Below, piece by piece: positions 44,505 through 55,090 of a stretch of DNA of 64,000 nucleotides. The position numbers and the translations under genes are program-made. Under the pieces are notes generated by a model. That model saw only the letters and a program-made list of their open reading frames with translations, had not been told where the DNA came from and made no database searches. The stretch is from the NCBI GenBank assembly GCA_014529385.2, contig CM043957.1:82989881-83053880 (forward strand). Direction: 5' to 3'. The first letter of the stretch is position 1; each line of letters opens with the position of its first letter. This stretch comes from Adiantum capillus-veneris. Taxonomy: Eukaryota; Streptophyta; Polypodiopsida; Polypodiales; Pteridaceae.

Positions 44505-44638
44505 CCCAGGTTGCACGCCTTTTGCATGCGCATGCCGCCATACACATCCCAATTGGAATTCCATAGATTTTTTTTGGTGGACTGCATGAGGAGAATCAAT
44601 GTGTATTCTCCTCTTCTTTTTATTTTCAAAAACTGTAT
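44185..44638. repeat. Possible 454-bp insertion flanked by a 10-bp direct repeat
   Basis: CACCTACTAG occurs at 44175-44184 and 44639-44648 and flanks unrelated DNA with two GA microsatellites (44399-44443, 44470-44501). The flanks resemble a target duplication, but ACTAG motifs are common here, so chance or local repeat structure could explain it. No terminal inverted repeats. Confidence 0.4.
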
Positions 44639-44648
44639 CACCTACTAG

Positions 44649-45230
44649 GTCGTCTATAGATAAGTTGCTAGATGACTTATTAGTTTGTTTATAAGAAAGT
44701 TGCTAGTGTGAATTACTAGTTTGCAAGCAATCGTTCTTGTATATTACTAGATGACTTGCTAAGTTGTAAACAAAAATACCTAGTTGACTTACTAGTTTGA
44801 AAACACCGATATGTAAGGTCAAACTAGTAACAGAGTTAACTCCTACATTGAACTAGAAATCTTCTTACCATATTGAGACTTAAATTGCCATATGGCTATT
44901 AACTCTCCATATAGTAAGAAAATTATTATATGTACATCTAGGAGTTAGTCTCTTTTTTACTAGTTTGCACTCGTAGTGATGTGTGTATTGGAACTAGTGA
45001 ATCATCTGGCAATCATATATTTTTTAATAAATGGTAAGCTCTCCAAAGCCCCTTGTGTAGCGAGAGAATATGCATGGTAGGTAGGATGCTTATGCTGGCT
45101 AGAGGGTATGCGTGGTAGTTAGGAGAGCGCTGCACATTGTTGCATGATTGGTTATGTGTTGATATGGGTGCTAATCACCATGAGGTTAGGTTGAAGCGTA
45201 GCAGGAGGCATCAGTCTAAGGAGTGCAGCA
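44649..45230. other. Unassigned DNA with ACTAG-type motifs
   Basis: No gene recognised. Short variants of CTACTAG/GATGACTTACTAG recur to about 44830; the rest is featureless. Confidence 0.5.
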
Positions 45231-45243
45231 ACTGAGTTCCTGG

Positions 45244-45501
45244 GTGTGTGTGTGTGGGCTTCAAACATGATGGGGCGGAGCGTGAACGCAGACAGGAGCT
45301 CGAGAGAGAAAGATGATGGCTTTTAGCACGACGGGGCAGCAGGCAGGGCGGAGTGTGAGCGCAGCTAGGTGGTAGACATGAGCTGGAGAGAGAAGGATGG
45401 TGGCTTTGAACGCAATGGGACAATAGGTAGGCTGGAGCGACGTGAGCCGAGGGAGGTGATCTAGTGGCAACTATCCCCCCACACACACACACACACACAC
45501 A

Positions 45502-45541
<40 letters not shown>

Positions 45542-45619
45542 CGAGGGTGTTTGATAGCAAGTAAGTTAGAGATTGTGCATGTGGGATGATTTGGCTACGA
45601 CTAAAAGTGTCGCCAAATA

Positions 45620-45671
<52 letters not shown>
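45244..45671. repeat. Cluster of TG, CA and GA microsatellites
   Basis: TG at 45244-45256, CA at 45479-45503 running into GA at 45505-45539, and GA at 45624-45671. Confidence 0.9.
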
Positions 45672-45672
<1 letters not shown>

Positions 45673-45888
45673 TATAGTTATTGTGTTGCATGTGTACATG
45701 TAGGTGCGTTGGTGCAATTGAGCTAATTGTTGGTGCAATTGAAAAAATTAGCTCGAGGAATGGTGGATGAGTTCCAAAAAAAAAGGTAGCTTGTTAACAA
45801 GCAATTTTAGTTGCACACCTAGGAAAAAAGGGAGATGTGATCGAAGTACGTGTAACTATAGTTGTGTGTGGTGCAGATATAGATGTAA

Positions 45889-45996
45889 GTCTATTAGGTC
45901 AAATGCATGAGTTCTTAAGAAAAGAAACTATTGTTGAGCATAGTCTATTAGGTCAAATGCATGAGTTCTTAAGAAAAGAAACTATTGTTGGTATAT
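45889..45996 (+). repeat. 54-bp tandem duplication
   Basis: GTCTATTAGGTCAAATGCAT starts at 45889 and at 45943; the first 48 bases of the units are identical. Confidence 0.92.
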
Positions 45997-45999
45997 GCT

Positions 46000-47560
46000 C
46001 AGTAGAGAGGGAAGGTTAAGCGTATTTAGGTTGGGATAAACATTATCCAACTAGAGGGAATGTACTATGTCGGGCATTGCGATAGAAAAATCTACACATT
46101 TGAAGGGAGGGTTGGGTATTGCATGAAGGACAATGGTGAACTTCACTTTTAAAAGGTGGAGCACAACATAATTGTAAATGAGATAAAACAAAGAAATCGA
46201 ACTATGCAGCTTGAATGGTGTGGATGATACAAAAAACCGTATTTGCTTCACATAATAACATCTTTGACCGAGCAGATTCCAAATACGACATCCATTCGGT
46301 AATGGTTTTTTGAGTGCATTATAGAAAATGCTATGTAAAGGCATATATTATCCTTAATCAATATGGATCACTCTACACCAAGGACAAAGAATGAGCTTAA
46401 AGAAGATGAAAGCGCTTTGGAGATGCATGATGTTTCCATCTTCAACCATGTACCAAAATATTGTAACATTATTTGTGTCAAACTTGTATAAAAATAGCCA
46501 ACCAAGAATGGATTGGTTTATATCTCGTTGGAAGGACATTGAGGAGTAAGTCAATACGGTATTGCTTCTACCAAATTCTTTTACAATTGTATGTAATGAT
46601 CCATACTTTTCTTGTTGAAATAAGAAGATAATTGACACAAATGGTGGTCAATCAACGTATGCATGTTGATGCAACAATTGACAGTGCAAACATTGAAGAT
46701 GATGAGAGACCGCCACAAATAGGTGCTAACTACATGCTTTGGTGCACCAAACTGAAGCAATTACTATTGCATCATAGTGTGTTTTATAGTTTTGGTGGTT
46801 GAACTAACGCACTGCAATGGATTATTTTGTGAGCATTGACCATGTAAATTGCAAGTCAGCAACCAGTTGATTTAGATGAGAACCACACGATACTCAAGTT
46901 ATGGCATGGGCGATGCAGGTTTAAGACTAGGGAAAATTATTTTACAACTTTAAAAGGAGCTCCATAAGACTACTACTAGCGATGGAAATGAGACATAGAT
47001 ACATTTCTAGTTTAATAATGTCTTTACACAAGTCTGTAAATGAGTACCAAGTATCTGTGAACTCTATAGAACAGATACCAACTTTGAGGAAAGCTAGTTT
47101 AGAGATGAAAAGTTAATCGAATAAGTTTGTCAAATGTTGGGAACCTATCGTCTATGAGTATATGCTCAAGAATCTTGTCTTCTAATGAATTACATTTTTG
47201 TTGTGCTACATATCACATACCTCACAAACTATCACATACTTATTTATTCCTGGCAGATTGGGGAAAAAGCCAAGTTGGTCAGATTTTCCTCTACCTGAGT
47301 CAAAGGGGGAGAAAATTTTGTGGATCTTGGCTCTATATTACGCGTGGGTTGCATGCCAACAATTTTTCTCTCCCCCCCCCCCCCCAATGTACTGATTCTA
47401 GCGAGGTCTAGACCAACCTCTCAGCAATGTCCGCTTTCCAGTGGGAGAGTCATCTATGCTCGTGGCGAGCGAGGCCACACGTGGTGGTGGAGGGCAACAT
47501 ATACAAAGCAGACAACAGCCAGCTCTTACCTTCAATGTGCTTGTCCTTTCATCCTGTGAG
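46000..47560. other. Unassigned DNA downstream of the GBF gene
   Basis: Short open frames on both strands (for example 46051-46344 and 46354-46638, minus; 47127-47411, plus) match nothing I know. A pure C run of 11 lies at about 47377-47387. The GBF 3' UTR probably ends somewhere in 47500-47900. Confidence 0.5.
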
Positions 47561-47986
47561 GAAGGCATGTAAAATTTAGGGACCTCTCACAATATGCTGA
47601 TAGACAAATACAAGAGGAACAGTCAACAATCAAACAACATTTCCAGTGTACATAAAGTCTGTCTACGCATACAAGAAAGTGCATGCTCAAATGCTTAGCC
47701 TCAGCAAGTACTGAGCACGAAACTTCCTTTAAAATTACAACACTTTTTCCTATTGAGAGTGGAGCCCACCAAATGTTCTCCACCAGACTATTCTAGCCTA
47801 CCAGTCTCAAAGTTATACATGCCTAGTTAGTCTGTTGTCAAATGTCAATCAAATACTCCACTCGTTACCTTGGCCATCTTCAGCAAGTTAAAAGCTGAAG
47901 AGCGCCTTTTCTGGCTAACTGAAGGAATAGCTCCAACAAAAATCATGGAGGCAAGACTCATACGAGACTGAGAAAATTGGTCCCCA
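47560..47986 (-). other. GBF 3' untranslated region, extent uncertain
   Basis: Follows the TAG at 47989-47987 on the minus strand. A possible 3' UTR intron (donor AAGGTAACG near 47863, acceptor CTCACAGGATG near 47560) can be drawn but is weak. No clear AATAAA was found. Confidence 0.35.
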
Positions 47987-49879
47987 CTATAGGGCATCGT
48001 GGTCCAGTTGCAAACCATCACCGAGAACATCAGACTTGGAAAGATTTGAGCTCATTTTAGTCAGCTCTCCATGCAAAGCCTCTGATCTTGGCATATGCAG
48101 TTGATCCTACAAAAGCAAAAGGCCATTGATCACTGAATGAAGTCCAATGTTTAAATGTCCCAATCAAAAACTAAGCGAGGCATAAGGTCTTACCAAAAGG
48201 GAACTATTCTCTGCAGAAAGCTTTTTGCATTCTTCTGTCATGCGATTAAGCTCCTCTCGCAACGAGACATTTTCTGCTGTCAGAGTCTGAACCTTTGTTG
48301 CAAGTTCCTCGCACTCTGCCTGTAGAATATTAATGACATTCCAATTAGCCAAGCACCCCTCATGCAAAGATCTCTCATCATATTTTTAGCTTTAAAACCC
48401 TGATCAAAACAAAAACGGTTCTACAACAGGCAAACCTGCTTTCTCAACCTCGATCTCCTGGCTGACTCCCTATTTGATTGTTTTCTCTTCTGCCTCTTCA
48501 GCTCACGGTCATCCTTCAACAAACCACAACACTTGCATCAGCAAAAGCACAGCCATCCCCTTTTCAAGCATTTCACTAGGCTAATCATGCTTGCAATCTT
48601 CTCCATGCATGGAATTTCGCGGGAGCTAACAGCAACTGCCCAGAACATTTATAAGCACTCGTAGATTGCAATTGGCATGATCCCTCAGACTCTAGCAATA
48701 GAAAACCAATTCTGGAGATAAAAGGCTCAAAGGACGAATCTGGAAAAAGCAATGGATTCATACGGAGGCTTCAAAGCAACTTCCCAAACCAGACAAACAT
48801 AAAATTTCTCCAACAATGATAGACATTAAGACAAAACAAGCCCCAAGAGGTTATTGGAGCCACTGGTAACAACGCGTGGAGGCAACCAAGAACCTTGAAG
48901 CACCAAAAATGGCACAGATGGTTGTATATACGAGCATGCCATAAACATAAGCTTCATCTACACTATGACAGGCATTCAGGTGATTGCTTGAGTGATTCCT
49001 TCCCCTACGCTCAACTATCACAAGGAATATCTAAGCTTCACCAACACCTCAAAAATAACATGACAAAGAAACTCAGCAGTGTTTCGCGGCAGCAGCCCAC
49101 AGTCGATTAGGGTTTCGCAATAACAGAGCGTGCTGTTAGGTTGCACGACAATTCTCTCTCTCACGCCAGATACGCACTCTCACCAGCTGCGGTTCGAGAC
49201 TGGGAGATACAGTGGACTGCCAGCAGAGGCAAGGACATGCCCCTTGTGTGACATGGAGCAGGAGACAAAGTTGCACTACACATGCCACTGCCCCGTCTAT
49301 TACGAGATACGAGGACGCTTCTATTGCTTGTTCAGAGAGGGCTTTGGACCACTCTCCAAAGTCATGAGGTACAAGGATCAGAGATGCCTGGGTTTGTTTC
49401 TACTCGAGCTGCGCAGACACACAGAGAGCCTGATGAGAGGAGAGGCCAGCCAGTCCCAGAGACACATCACAGAATTCTTTAGAGCAGACACTGGACACCC
49501 AGAGGAGCTACTACCGCAACAGAGCTTGTTGCCTCACACTAGAGGCACACTGTGACTACACAGCATCGACGGAGGTTACATCAGAGGATTCGGATCACCT
49601 TGGCCCAACATGCACGACACCCGGTCAGACGGCTGACCATGGAGGAGATTGATGAGATCCACCAGCAACCGATGCTGGATCTCTTGTGACTTGTGATTTA
49701 GCTATCCCAGCTAGCTGCTTAGTTTGCTTAGTTCACACCTACCAATTTAGGATCCATAGTATTTTATTTTATTTTGTCATTTTGTTACTCTGACTTTGTA
49801 TCAGATTCACCCCATTGTCACGCTCTGGTCTCATAGGTCATTTTGGCCTTTTGAAAACGTTTATATAACATTTCATTTC

Positions 49880-49922
<43 letters not shown>

Positions 49923-50888
49923 ATTGTTTTGAAGTACTAGAAGTGTCGCCAAGAATGTAGATTGCAGTTATCTCTGTGTTTCCGTCCGATCACTCCCAAT
50001 TACAGTGCCATTAGCACATAAATTAATGTGACTGGGCTCACATGAGCAGTTGTAACTGCAACAGCTTGATTAACATAGAGCCTGTTGGAGGGGCCAGTGT
50101 GGATACTGTTCGTTTTTCCCCTCAGCATTGTGCTGCCTGGAGACCCATTCGTTTTTTCCCTCAACATTGTGCTGCATGGAGATCTTGGCGGGTTTATTGA
50201 CCTCTACTTGTATCTTGTTATGTGGCTCTTAGCTATATTTTGAGCTTGCAAAGCCTGCAACAATGGTAAAAGTCTATAGTATCAAAGGGTAGAAGTCCTA
50301 TTTTTTGGTGCAGGCAAATATTTAATTAAGACAGACTGCAACCCCACAAAAATCACTACATAAAGTAAGACCAAGATCCTAAGAATGTAAACCCCAGTTT
50401 GGCATGCAATAATCTATTATCTAAGTATCTCTTTAATGAGCCTTGGTCACCCTCAACATGACAAAGCAATTGAGATGTAAGTGAAAGGGAGATGAGGACT
50501 GCTAACAAACAGGATAGTACGATTATGGGCGGTCTTACATCAATGCACGCACACTACTACTTCAAGAGTTGTATCCCCTTCCTAACGAATAAAAGCATAC
50601 AAATGAGCCATGGTCCTAGCACATGTAGTGTAACTTTACATACAGTGAGAAATGTGGTAAAACCAAAAGGCCTGATTGCGGAACCGACCACAGCAGATAA
50701 TGATAGGATACCTGCTACAACTAGCACTTAAACCTCTTATGCTTGGACTCGTGATTGCCAATAATACCTTACTTTAGCCAAAATTCAATGGCTTGGCCTC
50801 ATCGTGCTGTTATTGTCAAACGAATGGGGAAGGGGCTGTGAAGGCCCATGGCCCACGAAAACACTATCCAACTTGCCAATAAAAGAAC

Positions 50889-50984
<96 letters not shown>

Positions 50985-53649
50985 CTCCATCCAGAGTTCT
51001 CCGGACACAGCGTTTGCTGATGACGGGATAAGAGCTGTTGTATTCCCTGCCATTGAGCTTCGTTTAGCTCCACGATTACCAGCTAGCAAACCGGGCGTCC
51101 CTCCACTCCAATAATCCATGCCAATGTTGAGATTAGTGACTGGTCCAGCACCTACCACCTGTTTCCCACCAATAGAAATTGGCATTGCACCTGGCGTATG
51201 ATTTCCCCTTGGATCATAAGCACTTCCATATGCGCTTGAATTCACCATGTGAGGATTTGGGGCTGCCAATGATGAAAAGAGAGCACAATCTTAATCTCAG
51301 CATACCATGCAACCTCTTCCTAAAACAATCTGCATTAAAGCACTAGTCAAATAAGTTCATTGAATACCTTCCGAGGTTGCTTGATCGAAACTATTTTTTC
51401 GCAATTCCTGTGAGCCCTAATTTCAACAAAACCACAATAAAAACTGCTTCTCTCTTAGCAGAATTGGTAGACCAAAACTGAAAGTGAAAAACATGCACTG
51501 GCCTTACTTCTCCAGAAAACCCTTCGCTTCCATCTGTTGAGCCTTCACTGCCGCTGTCGCCACTGAAAAGTATACATAATAAACGGTCATAAAAGGACAA
51601 CAACCTTCCCATCAAGATAGAGAGAGTAAGACCAAAGAAGACAAAGCAACCTATTTGAGAGAGCCCCATTCATGAATGCAGCATTGGCCTTGCTCATGTC
51701 AGTGGTTTTGCCAGTTAGCATTCCTAAGCTTCCTAAGCTCCCTTTAGATTTCTTACTGGACTTTTTCTTATCATCGGACCTGGCTTCTGCATCTGTTCCT
51801 ACTGCTGTTGCGACCTGCTGAAAGCAAAGAAAACACCAACTAAATGTAGACTTTACAAAGCAATGGCATCAGAGCATGCATGACTCACCCACCTACCCTC
51901 TGGTGATCATGGTAGCATGAAACCAGTTCAGAGCAGTCATCTCAAAAGAGTGAAAATACCACCACTTATGCATCACACAAAAACACTCTTTTTCAAACTG
52001 CTAAGAGAGTAATTTCCAAAATGAACAATGTTTATGCTTAATACCAAAACCCTCTCTCAAATCTGTAAGAGCCTAAACTTCAAACACAAGGATAGTAAGA
52101 CTACTTACTGGTGTCATTGGAGGATGTCCATACATTCCTCCATGTGGGTACAGTGCTGCATATGGAGGCGGTGTCCCAAAAGGTGGCGGCACCAAAGGCT
52201 TCACACAGTAAAACCAAACAAGATGACGTCATCAGATAGAATTCTTGCTGAAAGACATCCATCCTCGCACAAAAAGGATAGAAAAAGTTAAACTCCCAAA
52301 TTATAAAAACAAAGCATGTGTCTTCAACCTGGCCTCCCCACATATAAGGGTGAGGCTGTGGAGCAGAGCCCATCGTAGAAGGGTAATACCCAGGATGTGG
52401 AAGAGGCGACATTCCAGAGCTATAATAAGCCTGAAAATGAAAAGGACTGAAGTAAATCATGTACAAGAGCATCAATAAAATACAAGACTAGATGAATCTA
52501 GGAGAGAACCAAAGTCACATATAAAAGAAAGAGCACACACTGTAGCATCCACAGAAATCACCTCCATATGCATAATACAGACTATAAACAACACCTTCAT
52601 CAGTGCACAATAGTGAAAGGCAAACTAGGAACCCCGCCCAACCCAACAAAAAAAAAGGGCACACAGACAGACGTGCATTTATCAGAAAATGTAATTTTCA
52701 AAACTGAACCTTAAAGGCACCCACTGTATAAATCCCAACATGTTTTATCTCTTGAAACTTAGCAACTCTCCTTCCTCCATTGGGACCCTGTAAGCTGAGT
52801 AACAATCTACTTATACCCCCATCAAAATCATCATGGGGAACCGCTTGGCATTGGTAAGAACCAGGGTAAAGGGGCGAGGAGTCACTCAATGAAGACAAAA
52901 CTGTCAAAAGACTGCCATTTGTGATTAGCTAAGATGTGTACTAGCTGCCGCCCTAACGGATGCTTAACACCTCAAAAGTAAATTTTTTCTAGTTGGAGAT
53001 AAGAGAGAGCTCAGAACAAATCAATCTTGGACCCATGAATGCCCTTCCATGAAATTTCAATGCAATGTCCAATCTGAAATTTAATGAGACATGTAAATCC
53101 CCCGTAAAGGTTTGGATAGACTAGCGCTCTTACTCTACGCATTCTGTAAATTTGCATTCTTTGATCACACATCAATTGGTTTGAATCCATGACAAGTGTT
53201 AATTTGCACCAGCCAATTGTAGAGATCGAACAAATACTCAATAACCCCACGTGAATATAATTGATTCACATACTGAAACATCGAGAAGCTACAGTCTGTC
53301 TTTCTTTGTTTAAGCTAGTCATTCTGAATAGAGACAACAAAACCATCTTGAACCTTTCATTTCCCGCACATCTTTTGTCAAGCCGGAGCCATAATGAACT
53401 AATAACGGAGAGCAGCGATAAGTAAAAGCTGACCTGGAGAGCAACAGCCCATTCTGGATAGGACATGGCTGACGTAGTGGTAGCAGCTGGAGGGGTTTGT
53501 TCCTGTTCAAACAACAAAAAATGTTGAGAACCCATCTACCTCTCCGCAAAGGGGTTGCTAGATGTTACCGCCTTAGCCCTCCTCCTTCTTACCTGGGGTG
53601 TAGACGTCTTGGTAGTTTTTGTTGGAGTCCCCATCTCTCCAGAGCCCAT
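47987..53649 (-). CDS. G-box-binding factor, plant bZIP transcription factor (GBF / HBP-1a type)
   Basis: Coding exons in gene order: 53649-53593, 53502-53434, 52430-52329, 52198-52109, 51817(or 51814)-51651, 51562-51508, 51407-51368, 51262-50985, 48513-48436, 48319-48194, 48106-47987. All introns are GT-AG and phases agree, giving 392 or 393 residues. Exons 1-4 form the proline-rich MFMR region (YPEWAVALQ, AYYSSGMSPLPHPGYY, PHPYMWGGQ, YPHGGMYGHPP). Exon 5 is Lys/Ser-rich (KKKSSKKSKGSLGSLGML). Exon 6 has SGDSGSEGSTDGSEG, exon 8 the conserved TNLNIGMDYW. Exon 9 is the basic DNA-contact region (NRESARRSRLRKQ, with the N-x7-R signature), exon 10 the leucine zipper. It should bind ACGT-core G-boxes as a dimer in the nucleus. 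Which paralogue (GBF1, 2, 3) is not decided. Confidence 0.95.
48895..49921 (+). mobile_element. LINE-like 3' fragment in GBF intron 8, antisense
   Basis: Plus-strand frame 49130-49555 encodes SHQLRFETGRYSGLPAEARTC, then CPLC, then HYTCHCPVYYEIRGRF, the Cys/His zinc-binding segment often found at the C-terminus of non-LTR reverse transcriptases. It is followed by about 330 bases without coding and ends in TTTCATTTCATTTCTCTCT..., a simple-sequence tail like some LINE 3' ends. It lies in the 2471-base intron 8 in opposite orientation to GBF. No reverse transcriptase core is present. An exapted gene fragment cannot be excluded. Confidence 0.5.
49884..49921. repeat. (CT)n microsatellite in GBF intron 8
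   Basis: About 18 units directly after an ATTTC-rich tail of the LINE-like fragment. Confidence 0.9.
50893..50979 (-). repeat. (CT)43 tract next to the GBF intron 8 donor
   Basis: On the gene's sense strand, exon 8 ends ATGGAG and the intron begins GTCGG followed at once by about 43 CT units. The tract thus starts at intron position 6. Such tracts are length-variable and can bind pyrimidine-tract proteins; an effect on splice-site choice is inference. Confidence 0.92.
51812..51820 (-). promoter_or_regulatory. NAGNAG tandem acceptor of GBF exon 5
   Basis: The sense strand reads TTTCAGCAGGTCGCA. Use of the first CAG adds one Gln before VATAVGTD; use of the second omits it. The frame is kept either way. 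Confidence 0.8.
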
Positions 53650-54600
53650 ATCTCTCTCTTGACTGACGAAAGCGATCAATTGGTCAAAAACCAAAAGGGA
53701 AAACGCAAGCTGTAACAGCTCAAAGGCCCTCACTGAACTCAGAAAGAGTAGGAAGCGACACAGAAGGAGACGGTGTTAGGCGCACGAGTTGCTGAAGACT
53801 GCACGAACTATCAAGAAGCCACGGAGTGCAGAAGCGCTGCATTGAGGCAGAAGAGAGCAAAGGAAAGCGGATCAGACAAGAAGATCGCTAAGCAGGAGAA
53901 TGAAATCAAATTCTAGATGAAGAGAACAGAGCGATGAGAAGAGCGAGAAAAGAGAGAACCCTAATTAGAGCAGAGAAATGAGGAGCACCGGTGCGAGCAG
54001 AGAGTGAGGACAAACGCTGATCAGGGCAAGGAGTGGGCGCCGATGTGGAAGAACAGACATGAAGCCAACTGGAAGGAAGCCATGGTGAGGAGCCAAGCAA
54101 GCAAAACCCACACGCACACATAGGCAGCGAAGCAGGGGTCGGAGAGACAATGTGGCAAGGTGCAAAGAAACGTGTCGTGTGTTCCCCTTCCCCGTGGAGC
54201 CACGTCTTAGGGTTTCGCCATGGAGTGCCACGTCACTCCCCTAGCCTTTCGGCAAAGATTCCCTTGCTTTCATACACGTCGGACGCCAGCCCAAAAAGTA
54301 AACGTCCTATTCAGCCAAAGAGTTTCAATTGCTTTAACAATGCAAACCATATGACGATTTACCAGCAAGGACTTCTGTGCAGCCGAAAATTTAGCACAAT
54401 GCCTCCAAGCCCTCTTCGCGCACACAATCTACCCCATCTCCATCGAACACGCTCTCTCTCCCCTTTGCTTTTTGCGATATAGGTGGGCCGCAACGGCTGA
54501 CTACATCCCAAGCCCTACTTTGACGGGTTTGCCGCAGCGGGATGGAGATGCTTGCCACGTCATTCTTTCTTGCCGATGTGGTTTAAGATGAGCTCCATGT
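53650..54600 (-). promoter_or_regulatory. GBF upstream region with three GACGTGGC boxes
   Basis: On the sense (minus) strand GACGTGGC occurs at 54206-54199, TGACGTGGC at 54235-54227 and TGACGTGGC at 54562-54554. These are hybrid C-box/G-box ACGT elements, the preferred targets of plant bZIP factors. Two further ACGT cores lie at about 54168 and 54276. The 5' UTR and start site are not fixed; no clear TATA box was seen. Binding by GBF itself would be autoregulation, which is inference. Confidence 0.5.
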
Positions 54601-55030
54601 GCGCACCTCTTGAATGAGAGGCATCAGCAGTGCACCCAAAACCTCTGAATAGTTTCTATGGACCTGTAAAGCTTGGAGTTCATGAGCCTCCAAAAAAATT
54701 GAAGGTTAGAAAGAGCAGAGTACTGAATAGGAAGCTTGGAGTTGAGTATGTCAGGGCCTGAGCCCTATGAACACAGTGCGCAATCCATGCTCACCCCTCT
54801 ACTCGCCTAACCTTCATTGTGAGACTTCAATTGTTTTTCTGTTGAAAGTACCCTACATCGCCTTCCCCTCTGGGGGAGACCACCATGGCCCTCAGTGACA
54901 CCTCCTCAATGGTCTCTCTGCACCAAATGCATCTACAGCCCCCATGACCAGTATAGTTACGGTGCAGTCCGCACAGCCCTCTCAACCTAGTGTTGGCGGG
55001 ACAGTTGTAGTGAATACATAGTATCAAGGT
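54600..55030. other. Region between GBF promoter and LINE, not assigned
   Basis: No supported gene. A plus-strand reading near 54650-54760 (SFYGPVKLGVHEPPKKLKVRKS) could be LINE 5' sequence. Confidence 0.3.
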
Positions 55031-55090
55031 AGACTACATGCAGAGTCATCTCAAGCCCCTCAACAGACAGTTGACAACTACAGCCCCTTT

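Noticed and set aside
44175-44648. MITE with terminal inverted repeats
   Set aside because: Flanking direct repeat exists but no inverted termini could be found, so it is listed only as a possible insertion.
47845-48030. 61-codon minus ORF overlapping GBF exon 11
   Set aside because: Different frame from the exon-supported GBF reading; shadow of the real exon and 3' UTR.
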